Part shown: positions 8,981-17,722 of the stretch, in pieces
Layout of the letters: every line of letters starts with the position of its first letter
Numbering within the stretch: the stretch's first letter is position 1
Assembly (NCBI RefSeq): GCF_024970185.1
Contig: NZ_CP103965.1
Location: forward strand, 3,840,001-3,904,000
Direction of reading: 5' to 3'
Length of the DNA: 64,000 nucleotides
Source: Pseudomonas sp. N3-W
GTDB lineage: Bacteria > Pseudomonadota > Gammaproteobacteria > Pseudomonadales > Pseudomonadaceae
The notes under the pieces: generated by a model
Database searches by the model: none
What the model was told of the DNA's origin: nothing
Seen by the model: only the letters and a program-made list of their open reading frames with translations
Program-made: the position numbers and the translations under genes

Positions 8981-10648
8981 TCAGACAGTGTGCGACTTGA
9001 GTGCCACTTGCACCGCTCCATCCACACTCAAATCGCTGAACACCACCTGCTCCCTCTCCTGCTCCGGCAACTTCAACAGCACGCTCTGCGCCTCATGCTT
9101 GAGTCGCGCCAGGATCAGCAGTTTGTCCTCGGCCCGCACCTGCAGGAAAAACGCCTCCAGCGCTTCAATGCTGGTGCCGTCCAGATCAGGCGATTCTTCC
9201 AGGCTGAGAATGATGGTGTGCACCGGCGGCGAAGCATGCCGGGCCAGCCGCAGGGCACCACCGAGAATGCGTTCCACGTTGGCGAAAAACAACGCCTCGC
9301 CGGGCCGTACAATCAGCACATCGGGAATCTGTCGGGCATCCGGATGGCGTTGTACATCGACATAGTCATGACCGCTGCCCATCTGTCCCAACACTTGGAT
9401 GTCCGCCGACGACATCTGCTTGAGCATCAGCACCACACTGATCGCCACCGCCACCAGCAAGCCGTCCAACACCCCCAACACCAACACCGCCGCCACTGCG
9501 CAGATCACCAGCACCCGGTCACGACGCCAGATGAAATAGCGGCCCAGCGGCTGCAAACTCAAGCCACGGCCCAGTGCATGAATGACGATGGCAGCCAGTA
9601 CCGGTTCCGGCGTCAGGGCGATATATGGCAGCACCGTCAACACGATGAGCAACACCACCGCCGCCGCCACGATGCCCGCCAGCTTCGAGGTCGCGCCCGC
9701 CGCCTCGTTGGCTGAGGTAGCAGAATAGCCAGCACCGGCCGGCATGCCATGGAACAGACCGGACAACAGATTCGACGCACCCAGTGCCAGCAAATCGCGA
9801 TTCGACGACACCCGGTCGCCATGTTTCAGGGCAAACGAACTGATCGATCCATAAGACTCGGCATACAGAATCATCACCATGGCAAACGCCAGTTCGCCCA
9901 GGCGCAGCCAGTCGGCAAACGGCAGCAGCGGCAGACGCGGCATTTCCAGGCTCAGGTCAATCACCCCGATCAGTTGCACGCCATAAGCTGGCAGGTTCAG
10001 CCAGTGGCTGGCGACAATGCCCAGCGCCACCACCAACAGGCCACCAGGCACGCGGCGAAAACGGGCACACAGCATGAGCACCAGCAACGCCACCGCAGCC
10101 ACCAGCGCGCCAACCCGGTTCCACTGCGGCCACTGCTCCAGCAGCTGTGGCAGAAAACGGATCAGGTTGATGTCCGTCAGGTGAACATCAACCACGCTCG
10201 CCACCTGCTTGAGGATGATGGTCACTGCCAGGCCGAAGGCAAAACCACGCAACACCGGCTTGGCAATGAATGACGTCACGCTGCCCAGCTTGAGCAGCCC
10301 CGCGATCAGGAACAGCGCCCCGGTGACCAGCACCAGCGCGACAGCCAGAGTCAGGCGCAAAGACGCGTCACCGCCGGCCAGTGAGGCCGTGGCAGCCGCC
10401 AGTACCGCCGCCGAAGACGAGGTTGCCGAGACAATCGCAAAACGGCTGGTGCCCATCAGCGCGTAGCACAACAACCCGGCAAACAGCGCGATCACCCCGG
10501 CCTGTGGCGGCAACGCGGCAATGCTCGAATAAGCCACCGCTTCAGGCAGCAACAGCCCGGCAATCGATAACCCGGCCAGCAGGTCTTGCCAGCGGTTGGG
10601 TGCTTCGGGGCGAGAAGAGACGGCGACGCTCGACGGCTCAGTTGACAA
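8981..10648 (-). CDS. SulP family inorganic anion transporter with STAS domain
   Basis: A 555-aa inner-membrane protein. Residues about 20-420 form 10-12 hydrophobic helices with the SulP signature region (DLLAGLSIAGLLLPEAVAYS) and the conserved GMPAGAGYSATSANEAAGATS segment. Residues about 435-555 form a cytoplasmic STAS domain with the loop SPDLDGTSIEALEAF. The family carries sulfate, bicarbonate and related anions, and the substrate cannot be read from sequence. Its start overlaps the end of the ParB-like gene by 11 nt, so the two are co-transcribed. Confidence 0.92.
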   Translation of the reverse strand: MSTEPSSVAVSSRPEAPNRWQDLLAGLSIAGLLLPEAVAYSSIAALPPQAGVIALFAGLLCYALMGTSRFAIVSATSSSAAVLAAATASLAGGDASLRLTLAVALVLVTGALFLIAGLLKLGSVTSFIAKPVLRGFAFGLAVTIILKQVASVVDVHLTDINLIRFLPQLLEQWPQWNRVGALVAAVALLVLMLCARFRRVPGGLLVVALGIVASHWLNLPAYGVQLIGVIDLSLEMPRLPLLPFADWLRLGELAFAMVMILYAESYGSISSFALKHGDRVSSNRDLLALGASNLLSGLFHGMPAGAGYSATSANEAAGATSKLAGIVAAAVVLLIVLTVLPYIALTPEPVLAAIVIHALGRGLSLQPLGRYFIWRRDRVLVICAVAAVLVLGVLDGLLVAVAISVVLMLKQMSSADIQVLGQMGSGHDYVDVQRHPDARQIPDVLIVRPGEALFFANVERILGGALRLARHASPPVHTIILSLEESPDLDGTSIEALEAFFLQVRAEDKLLILARLKHEAQSVLLKLPEQEREQVVFSDLSVDGAVQVALKSHTV

Positions 10649-11255
10649 TCGGCCCCACCCAGCCCGGCAGATACCGAGCCTCCTGACTGCGGGCCAGGCC
10701 CATGGCTTTGGCCTGCAATTTTGGCCCCTGGTCGTTGATCAGGTCGCTGGCGATGCGACTGCGAAAGAAGTCCGCCCACAGGAACTCGCTGTAGGGCGTG
10801 GCATCCTTGGCGTAGCCACCGGCCTGGCGCAGGAACCCGGCGAGGCTGCGATAGGGATCGTCCTGCAGGTCGACGATGCGTTTGGGAATGGCCTCGAAGG
10901 AACGCCTGGCGCCCCGACTGTCGTACGGGTGGGCCCACTGGTTGAAGTTCATCACATTCCAGAACGTCACCGGGTCGACAAACGACAGGTCCTTGAGCAC
11001 CAGCAGCGAAACGCGCTTGACCTCTTCTTGCAGCAACGCAAGGCCAAAGTGGTGATGATCGACGATGTAGTAGTCGCCGTCCGGCCCCAACACACTGGGA
11101 AACCAGTGATGATCAATCGCCGCAGCACGCTCTTTGCGCTTGAGCTTCTTCCACTCCAGACGCTTGGCCGCCACCTCGGCCAGGCCGACCGTGAGTTGCG
11201 TGGGCCGAAGTTTTTCCAGTTTGGCGCTGATCAATTGCGGGTGGGCACGGGGCAT
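10638..11255 (-). CDS. ParB/sulfiredoxin-like fold protein (ParBc_2 type)
   Basis: A 205-aa protein with a ParB-like nuclease-fold N-terminal half: LRPTQLTVGLAEVAAKR, WFPSVLGPDGDYYIVDHHHFGLALL and LVLKDLSF. The HHHFG motif is typical of stand-alone ParB-like proteins (PF08857 type) in proteobacteria that are not involved in chromosome partition. The C-terminal half (TFWNVMNFNQWAHPYDSRG, ATPYSEFLWADFFRSRI) is specific to this subfamily. It overlaps the downstream SulP gene by 11 nt, suggesting a functional link. Biochemical role unknown. Confidence 0.8.
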   Translation of the reverse strand: MPRAHPQLISAKLEKLRPTQLTVGLAEVAAKRLEWKKLKRKERAAAIDHHWFPSVLGPDGDYYIVDHHHFGLALLQEEVKRVSLLVLKDLSFVDPVTFWNVMNFNQWAHPYDSRGARRSFEAIPKRIVDLQDDPYRSLAGFLRQAGGYAKDATPYSEFLWADFFRSRIASDLINDQGPKLQAKAMGLARSQEARYLPGWVGPIVN

Positions 11256-11345
11256 GGAAACTCTCCAGAGAAATGGCTTCTCTAGCGTAGCCGCTTATGC
11301 CTTGGGATGTGTGCGCTGGATCAGATGGGGAGACTGAACAAAGAT

Positions 11346-11606
11346 CAAATGTGGGAGCAAGCTCGCTCCGGGCGGCGTTCCGACGAAGGCGCTGTGTCAT
11401 TCAACATCAACGTCGACTGACACACCGCTTTCGCGAGCAGGCTCGCTCCCACAGGGTATTGCGGTGTTACCGATATTCTGGACTCGGCACAAACCCACTG
11501 TGGGAGCGTGGCTTGCCCGCGAAGGCGCTGTGTCATTCAACATCAACGTCGACTGACACACCGCTTTTGTAGGAACGCCGCCCGGAGCGAGCCTGCTCGC
11601 GAAGGC
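11346..11606. repeat. REP array with an exact 47-nt duplication
   Basis: The gap between the ParB-like gene and the serine transporter gene holds four REP-like elements in alternating orientation. A 47-nt unit (GAAGGCGCTGTGTCATTC...ACACCGCTTT) occurs exactly twice, at 11385-11431 and 11521-11567. The outer ends carry an 18-nt perfect inverted repeat (CGCTCCGGGCGGCGTTCC at 11364-11381, complement at 11572-11589). This is a REPIN/BIME-like cluster that grew by local duplication. No gene is seen in the gap. Confidence 0.8.
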
Positions 11607-11630
11607 AGACTCACAGCCCCCACTTATGCA

Positions 11631-12911
11631 TCAGGCCGTCAGCGAATAAATCAACGCCGAAATCGCCACCAGACCCACCGCCGTCACAAACACATTCGAG
11701 GCCTGACCACGATAACGCGCCATGGCCGGTACTTTGCGGATGGCGTACATCGGCATCAGGAACAGGATTGCCGCGATGATCGGGCCACCCAGGGTTTCGA
11801 TCATGCCCAGGATGCTCGGGTTCAGGGTCGCGACAATCCAGCACACCACCAGCATGAACGCAGCGGTCATGCGGTCCAGAGCCTTGGCACCCGGACGCTT
11901 GCCGCTCTTGATGATCAGACCTTTGAGGCCTTCGCTGGCGCCGATGTAGTGCCCCAGGAACGACTTGGAAATCGCCACGAAGGCAATCAACGGTGCCGCA
12001 AAGGCGATGGTCGGATTGCTGAAGTGGTTGGCCAGGTAAGACAGGATCGACAGGTTCTGCGCCTTGGCCTCAGCCAGTTGTGCAGGCGACAGGGTCAGCA
12101 CGCAACTGAAGACGAAGAACAGCACCATCACCACCATCAAGGCGTGGGCGCGAAACAGGATCTGCGAGCTGCGCTCTTCGGCGTGTTCGCCATAACGACG
12201 CTTCTGGTCCACCGCGAACGCCGAGATGATCGGCGAGTGGTTGAACGAGAACACCATCACCGGAATGGCCAGCCACAACGTGTGCAGCAATGCCGACGGC
12301 TCAGGCAGCGTGGACGCGGTGCTGAGGATGCCGCCGTTCCAGTGCGGCACCAGGAACACCGCCAGGAACAGCAGCGCAACGATGAACGGGTACACCATCA
12401 GGCTCATGGCCTTGACGATCACCTGCTCACCGCAACGCACCACCGCCAGCAGGCCGAGGATCAGCACGAACGACAGAATCGCCCGTGGCGGCGGCGTGAT
12501 GTGCAATTGATGTTCGAGGAAACTGCCCACGGTGTTGGTCAGTGCCACGCTGTAGATCAACAGGATCGGGAAGATCGCGAAAAAGTACAGCAAGGTGATC
12601 AGCGCGCCGGCCTTGATGCCGAAATGCTCTTCCACCACTTCAGTGATGTCGGCGCCTTCACGACCGGACAGCACAAAACGGGTCAGGCCACGGTGGGCGT
12701 AGAACGTCATGGGGAACGCCAGCAACGCCAGTATCACCAGCGGCCAGAAACCGCCCAGCCCTGCGTTGATCGGCAAAAACAACGTGCCCGCCCCGATGGC
12801 CGTGCCAAACAGGCCGAGCATCCAGGTGGTGTCATGGCGATTCCAGCTCGAAAGACTTACTGGTGCCGCCGCTTCAAAGCGTTCGTCGACGCTTTTGGCC
12901 TGATCATTCAT
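11631..12911 (-). CDS. sdaC: Serine transporter of the HAAAP family (SdaC-like)
   Basis: A 426-aa inner-membrane amino-acid permease with about 11 hydrophobic helices. By memory it matches E. coli SdaC, the proton-coupled L-serine importer, along nearly the whole length: WMLGLFGTAIGAGTLFLPIN, EEHFGIKAGALITLLYFFAI, AIPVMVFSFNHSPIISAFAV, SILSYLANHF and ATLNPSILGMIETLGGPII. The ATG at 12911 is preferred (GGAG 10 nt upstream) over the ATG at 12929. It sits at the left edge of the polyketide locus and is probably part of the host backbone. No serine deaminase gene lies beside it in this window. Confidence 0.9.
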   Translation of the reverse strand: MNDQAKSVDERFEAAAPVSLSSWNRHDTTWMLGLFGTAIGAGTLFLPINAGLGGFWPLVILALLAFPMTFYAHRGLTRFVLSGREGADITEVVEEHFGIKAGALITLLYFFAIFPILLIYSVALTNTVGSFLEHQLHITPPPRAILSFVLILGLLAVVRCGEQVIVKAMSLMVYPFIVALLFLAVFLVPHWNGGILSTASTLPEPSALLHTLWLAIPVMVFSFNHSPIISAFAVDQKRRYGEHAEERSSQILFRAHALMVVMVLFFVFSCVLTLSPAQLAEAKAQNLSILSYLANHFSNPTIAFAAPLIAFVAISKSFLGHYIGASEGLKGLIIKSGKRPGAKALDRMTAAFMLVVCWIVATLNPSILGMIETLGGPIIAAILFLMPMYAIRKVPAMARYRGQASNVFVTAVGLVAISALIYSLTA

Positions 12912-13342
12912 CCGGTGGGATCTCCGCATTCCGGTCAGTTGCTACCCGGTCAGGACGAGTCGGAAAAACCGACAGGCAGCGTCCTGGCCGAAACAGGGGC
13001 GCGATTGTCCGGGATTAGCGAGCAGAAGCAAAGACTTAGCTGAGCAGCGGTTGTGCGGATCAGATGGTTTCAGGGCCAACACACCCCTCCTGTGTGTAAG
13101 CGCGCGCCAGATTTGGCACCGTATTACAAGACATTTGGCACTGTCCCTCGTCGCTGCCTCCATCGGATTTAGCGCCGTGTCTGGCACGGCACCGGGACCA
13201 AGATTGGGGCTCAGCGATAACGGCTCGCAGATGTCCAGTCTCTATGTGAGGTTTGGGCACAACACGCCCGAATCACACCCTTATTTACGGTCGGTCCATC
13301 TTGCGAAAGATGGGTGGCACTCCTGTCCGCCAGGCTCACGAA
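12912..13342. other. Intergenic boundary between the serine transporter and the PKS operon
   Basis: 431 nt without a convincing gene; short open frames here look like noise. It should hold the promoter of the serine transporter gene and the end of the PKS transcript. A short perfect stem, CCATCTT (13296-13302) paired with AAGATGG (13307-13313), lies about 30 nt after the last PKS gene but has no T-run on the minus strand, so it is at best a weak terminator. This is one candidate junction of the accessory locus; I saw no flanking direct repeats or integrase remnants. Confidence 0.4.
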
Positions 13343-14293
13343 CTACAGCAACCATAGCGCAGGATCGAGCGTTCCGTGCTTCGAAAACGGTGTATATACC
13401 GGTACTGTTCTGGACTTCGAGTCAGGATGCAGGATGTACTTGCAATAGGTCGACAGGGTTCCGGAAGGACTGACATCCACATACAGATTGGGACCTTGCA
13501 GCTCCAATATGGCCAGCGTCTCCTTGAAATAGATCGGCTCTCTGAGCACTGCATCAAAATGATCGACTTCATAGGCGCGGATCATCGCTTTTTTCTGGCA
13601 GGAGAACACCGGCACCAACGGATGACCAGGTGTGCTGTTCCCATAGTGCTCACGCAGCGCCGAACGGGCAGGGTCGATCGCCGAGGAGTGAAACCCGTAT
13701 TCGACCGGCAAGCGGCTGGTGATGTGGTTGCCCGCCTTGAGGTGTGCCTCAACCTGCTCGATCCGCGAGCGTTCTGCGGCGACCACGAAGTGCCTGTCAA
13801 AGGACACCGATGCTATCTCGCAGTTCTCGTGCAACAGGCGATCTTCATCGAACAGACTGGGTGGAGCAAACACCGAGAGCATTCCCCCCGGCTCGCAAGT
13901 CTGCGCCAGCACCCGAGCGCTCACGGCCAGCAGACCGATGCATTCCTTGGGGCTCAGCGCCCCGGATACCGCCGCACTCACCACCTCCCCCAGACTGGCT
14001 CCCAGCAGTACATCGGGATAAACACCACGGGATAACAGTGACTGGGTCAGGGCATATTCAAAACAGAAAACGGCCTGATTGGAGTAAAGGGTTGCGTCGA
14101 AGGGGATCAGTGCGCTGACCTGTTCATTGAATACGTAGTCAATGATCGACCCGCCGATTTCGGCCTGCACCCAACGGTCCAGACGTTTGAGACTGTCACG
14201 AAAAACCGTGTCGTGGGCAAACAAGGTCTTGCACATGTGGAAGTACTGACACCCTTGTCCGGGGTACATGAAAATGGTTTTGCGTTGGCTCAT
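13343..14293 (-). CDS. Acyl-hydrolase-type AT homologue (proofreading AH)
   Basis: A 316-aa FabD-fold acyltransferase homologue, last gene of the PKS operon. The N-terminus (TIFMYPGQGCQYFHMCKTLF) resembles the PedC/PksD group, which hydrolyses stalled acyl chains from carrier proteins of trans-AT synthases. The catalytic dyad is present: Ser100 in GASLGE and His202 in YGFHSS. By eye, the Arg that binds the malonyl carboxylate in true malonyl transferases is an Ala (VSARVLAQ against KRAQLM in the second AT of this operon). This favours hydrolysis over extender loading. ATG 14293 is 44 nt past the PPTase stop. The alternative is a second extender AT with other specificity. Confidence 0.8.
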   Translation of the reverse strand: MSQRKTIFMYPGQGCQYFHMCKTLFAHDTVFRDSLKRLDRWVQAEIGGSIIDYVFNEQVSALIPFDATLYSNQAVFCFEYALTQSLLSRGVYPDVLLGASLGEVVSAAVSGALSPKECIGLLAVSARVLAQTCEPGGMLSVFAPPSLFDEDRLLHENCEIASVSFDRHFVVAAERSRIEQVEAHLKAGNHITSRLPVEYGFHSSAIDPARSALREHYGNSTPGHPLVPVFSCQKKAMIRAYEVDHFDAVLREPIYFKETLAILELQGPNLYVDVSPSGTLSTYCKYILHPDSKSRTVPVYTPFSKHGTLDPALWLL

Positions 14294-14337
14294 GGGTTCT
14301 GACTCTTCAAGAAATACACAGGCCCGGTAGCCGGTCT

Positions 14338-15147
14338 CTACGCCGAGCGGGCCAACAGTGTGAAGTCGACAAAGTGTTCGTCGACCAGAGGACGCATTCG
14401 ACGCAGCAGCACGTGTGGGGCGCGTGCTCCGTGACCGGCACAGCACAGAGCGGCCACATGGGTGGCGGTCGGTTCGAGCAGGCTAAAGTGCCAATCTGTG
14501 GCCGCTGACGCTGGATCGTTGAACCGGCATTCGATGCGCTCTACGTCTGGCATCTGGAAGCCGAAGCTGTCGAGTACCGTCGCAAGACCGGTTCCCGTGG
14601 CTTTGACATAGGCCTCTTTCAGCGTCCAGTAACGGACATACTGCTGCCATCGTTGCGCCGGTGGCAGGCAGTCGAGTGCCGACACTTCGCCCCGGGTAAA
14701 ACAGCGCTGGCCGATGGCGATGAAATCATCGCCTCGCTCGTACGACTCGGTATCGATCCCCAACTGACCGCCGTTCATGACCGCAACCAGCACCACACCC
14801 GCACAATGGGAAATGTTGAACGACAACTCACGTTCTTCCTCAGAGGGGCACAGAATCGTCGGGCGACCGTGTGCCGTTTTGCCGAACCGCCAATCCGCAG
14901 GCAACCGGTCGCTGTACCGAGAGAGCACGCAACGCACCAGGGCGCGAGTGACAAGATATTGCTGACGGTCACGGGCAAAATGGAAGGTCGACTCAGCCGC
15001 CCTCTCCTCTTCGCAGAGCAATTGGTCCCGGTAGCGTCCAGACAGCGCGGGGTCAATGTCGCTGCAGGTTGCCATCCACATGTCGACTTTCCCTCGAGGC
15101 AATGTCAGCAGCTCGTGGACGGCGACCTTCTGGTTGGAAGCCGTCAT
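14338..15147 (-). CDS. Sfp-type 4'-phosphopantetheinyl transferase
   Basis: A 269-aa enzyme that converts apo carrier domains to their holo form using coenzyme A. Visible are the three family motifs: the N-terminal WRFGKTAHGRPTI region, FNISHC with the Mg-binding GIDTES, and WTLKEAYVKATGTGL with the catalytic Glu/Lys. Its length fits the broad-specificity Sfp/EntD class rather than AcpS. The ATG at 15147 overlaps the decarboxylase stop as ATGA, so translation is probably coupled. Twelve carrier domains in this operon are its obvious substrates. Confidence 0.93.
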   Translation of the reverse strand: MTASNQKVAVHELLTLPRGKVDMWMATCSDIDPALSGRYRDQLLCEEERAAESTFHFARDRQQYLVTRALVRCVLSRYSDRLPADWRFGKTAHGRPTILCPSEEERELSFNISHCAGVVLVAVMNGGQLGIDTESYERGDDFIAIGQRCFTRGEVSALDCLPPAQRWQQYVRYWTLKEAYVKATGTGLATVLDSFGFQMPDVERIECRFNDPASAATDWHFSLLEPTATHVAALCCAGHGARAPHVLLRRMRPLVDEHFVDFTLLARSA

Positions 15148-16847
15148 CCCCTGACCGGAGCCGAGGATTGGGCTGGCGGTGTCAGCAACGCCAGCAACGG
15201 CGCCAGGCACCGACTGTCGAGCGCCAGTGCCCGTTGTTCGTGGAGAATGTCCTTGAGGATCGACGGGGTGGTCAGCGGGTTCGCCAGCACCACGCGCAAG
15301 ACACAGATCGAGCGCCCCCCCGATACATCCGGCGTCAGCCGTGTACGCGACACAAAGGAGCGCCCGGCATCACGCTGGCGCTCCTGAATGTCCTCATTCA
15401 GCGCATCCAGGCCGTCCTGCAAGGCCACCCACTGTGCACCATCCGCCTTGCGCAATGCCTGCATGATCACTGAAGGGACGTGACGGTAAGTCAGAAGGCA
15501 CAGTTGCGGCTCACTGAGCAGTTCGAAGTCGTCCTGCTGCTTGATCAATTCGGCAAAGTAACGGGCATTGTCGACCCCGTGATCAATCAGTTGCTCATAC
15601 CCTCGGCGCCCCAGAATGTGCAGGTTGGCGTACAACAGCATCGCCATCGCGCTGCGCGAGCCCTCAAGGGTATGGCGCCCCAGGTCTTTGGAACCCTTGC
15701 GCACGATGTAGTTGGCGTGCTGACTGATTGCAGTGGCCAACATCGGCCGTTTGAAAAAGACCAGGCCGGCGCCCATCGGTACATACAGTTGTTTGTGGGC
15801 ATCGATAACCACCGAATCGGCGCGTTCAATGCCTTTGAACAGTGGCCGTTGTCGATCCGACATCAGGCTCGCACCGCCCCATGCTGCATCCACATGGAAA
15901 TGACAGCCAGCCTGCCCCGCGACATCGGCCATGGCATCAAGATTATCGATAGCCCCGGTTTCAGTGGTGCCCGCGATCCCTATCAGCGCCAGCGGCTTGA
16001 TGTTGCCCAGACGCAACCGTTCAACACAGCTTTGCAAGGCGCCAATGCGAATGCGCCCGGCGCCATCGGTGGGCACCGCAATCAGATGGTCCTGACCGAT
16101 CCCGAGAATATCGGCGGCTTTTTTCAATGAATAATGGCCACGTTCCGACACCAACAAGGCCAGGCCGTCGTAGCCATAGTGTTTAAGCCCGCTGGCCAGT
16201 CCCTCCCGGGCAACGCCGGCGAAGCCCTGGTCGGCGGGCATCAGGTTATTTCGACTCGCCCACAAGGCCGTGATATTGGCCGTGGTCCCGCCCGCGCAAA
16301 ATGCACCCAGCACATGCTCGCCGCTCTGCAAGGACTGGCGATAGAAATCCTCGCTGCAACCAAAGACCAGTTGGTGCAGCATCCCCAGGACCTGGCGCTC
16401 CAGCGGCGTGAAGGCATTTGAGGTTTCCAGCTTCACCGGGTTTTGATTCAGCGCCGTCATGATCTTTGCCAACGGCAACAGATACGAGGGCAGCGCCGAG
16501 GTCATGTGGCCGACAAATCTAGGAGAGGCCGTCGGCGTTGCACGGCTGAACACCTTGTCCTGCAGGTGCTGGACATGTTCATCAATAGACACCGGCAGCT
16601 CTGGAAGGCAGGCGGACGAGAACGCGGTCTCGAGCGCCTCCTTCATGTCGCCACCGAACGCCGGGCTGTTGAAGTAGCCGACCGGATCTCCCGCGATGGT
16701 GCGCTCCAGTTCGTTCAGCACCCTGCCATTGCCCGTGGAAGCACCGAATAGACGCAACAGCGCTTGCAAGTGCACCGACACCGCTTCTCCCGGACGCGCC
16801 CCGTCGTCCGGCAATGTGCGGTCAATCCCATGCTCGAACTGCGTCAT
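15144..16847 (-). CDS. PLP-dependent aspartate 1-decarboxylase (PanP-like)
   Basis: A 567-aa group II pyridoxal-phosphate decarboxylase. By memory it follows the PanP family (non-canonical aspartate 1-decarboxylase) closely: RFVGHMTSALPSYLLPLAKI, NAFTPLERQVLGML, GAFCAGGTTANITALW, SERGHYSLKKAADILGIG, FHVDAAWGGASLMS, the PLP lysine Lys352 in DAHKQLYVPMGAG, and SFVSRTRLTPD near the C-terminus. It would convert L-aspartate to beta-alanine and CO2. Start and stop both overlap neighbours by 4 nt (ATGA), placing it firmly in the PKS operon. Since the second adenylation domain reads as beta-alanine-specific, it most likely supplies that monomer. Glutamate or another amino acid as substrate cannot be excluded. 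Confidence 0.85.
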   Translation of the reverse strand: MTQFEHGIDRTLPDDGARPGEAVSVHLQALLRLFGASTGNGRVLNELERTIAGDPVGYFNSPAFGGDMKEALETAFSSACLPELPVSIDEHVQHLQDKVFSRATPTASPRFVGHMTSALPSYLLPLAKIMTALNQNPVKLETSNAFTPLERQVLGMLHQLVFGCSEDFYRQSLQSGEHVLGAFCAGGTTANITALWASRNNLMPADQGFAGVAREGLASGLKHYGYDGLALLVSERGHYSLKKAADILGIGQDHLIAVPTDGAGRIRIGALQSCVERLRLGNIKPLALIGIAGTTETGAIDNLDAMADVAGQAGCHFHVDAAWGGASLMSDRQRPLFKGIERADSVVIDAHKQLYVPMGAGLVFFKRPMLATAISQHANYIVRKGSKDLGRHTLEGSRSAMAMLLYANLHILGRRGYEQLIDHGVDNARYFAELIKQQDDFELLSEPQLCLLTYRHVPSVIMQALRKADGAQWVALQDGLDALNEDIQERQRDAGRSFVSRTRLTPDVSGGRSICVLRVVLANPLTTPSILKDILHEQRALALDSRCLAPLLALLTPPAQSSAPVRG

Positions 16848-17680
16848 AGTATTTTTCCACCGAGCTTGGTCAGTACATCCCCCGGACCGACTTCCTTGAA
16901 CTGCGTGACTCCGGTCGCCCGCATGTTCAGTACCGAGTCGCGCCACATTACCGAACTGCATAACTGCGCGGACAACCGCTCAACCAGACTGTCATCGCTG
17001 TATAGAGCGGCGTCAATGTTGGACAGCACCGGCACTCGCAACGGGGAAAACCTGATACCCCGCAGAAAGTCCGCGAACGCCTCCTTGAGCGGCGCCATCT
17101 GGCGTGAGTGGAACGCAGCGCTGACCTTCAGGGGCACATAGACAATGTTCTGCTCGTCAAACAACGCGTAGGCGGCGCTAAGATCGGATTGCAGCCCTGC
17201 AATCACAATCTGCGAGTCCGAGTTGTAGTTGGCCACATCGATGCCCGCCAGGGCGCCCTGACTCAAGCACTCACGGAGCCTGTCGAGGTCGCAGTTGATC
17301 ACCGCCGCCATGCCCCCACTGGATGCGCTGCTCATCAGTTGCGCACGTTTATGGACAATGCGCAGACCATCGTCGAATCCGAACGCCCCCGCGACCAGCA
17401 ACGCGTTGTACTCACCCAGGCTGTGCCCGGCCAGACAGGCTGCCGGTGCCGGGTCCTCCTGGATGGCCTTCAGGTAATACAAGGTGTTGACGGTAAACAG
17501 CGCCGGCTGGGTGTAAAGCGTGTTGTTAAGTTGGCGCTGCGGATCGTTCAGGCACAGCTCCCTGATCGAATAGCCGAGGACTTCATCCGCCTGACGCGTA
17601 TAGAAATCGAACTCATCGAACAACTCTCCACCCATCCCCTGAGTTTGAGAGCCTTGACCGGGAAAAATATACGCTTTCAT
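16844..17680 (-). CDS. Free-standing malonyl-CoA:ACP transacylase (trans-AT)
   Basis: A 278-aa FabD-like acyltransferase beginning MKAYIFPGQGSQTQGMG, the usual start of trans-acting ATs. The catalytic Ser87 is in GHSLGEYNAL and His191 in AFHSRQM; the malonyl-binding Arg appears in HKRAQLM. No module in the four megasynthases contains an AT, so this enzyme must load malonyl units on all extending ACPs. The ATG at 17680 is favoured because GGAG lies 9 nt upstream; the ATG at 17686 is only 3 nt from it. The gene follows PksD after 42 nt and overlaps the decarboxylase start as ATGA. Confidence 0.95.
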   Translation of the reverse strand: MKAYIFPGQGSQTQGMGGELFDEFDFYTRQADEVLGYSIRELCLNDPQRQLNNTLYTQPALFTVNTLYYLKAIQEDPAPAACLAGHSLGEYNALLVAGAFGFDDGLRIVHKRAQLMSSASSGGMAAVINCDLDRLRECLSQGALAGIDVANYNSDSQIVIAGLQSDLSAAYALFDEQNIVYVPLKVSAAFHSRQMAPLKEAFADFLRGIRFSPLRVPVLSNIDAALYSDDSLVERLSAQLCSSVMWRDSVLNMRATGVTQFKEVGPGDVLTKLGGKIL

Positions 17681-17722
17681 TTTCATTCACTCCTGTTTAT
17701 TAGCGACCCGACTGCTGACGGG

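Noticed and set aside
11508..13043. 511-aa plus-strand reading frame and other long frames opposite the PKS and acnB genes
   Set aside because: Mirror frames of GC-rich genes, very rich in His, Gln and Arg, with no start signals or domains.
13100..13150. Sigma-54 promoter from repeated TTGGCAC
   Set aside because: The -12 element TTGC is missing at the right spacing after each copy.
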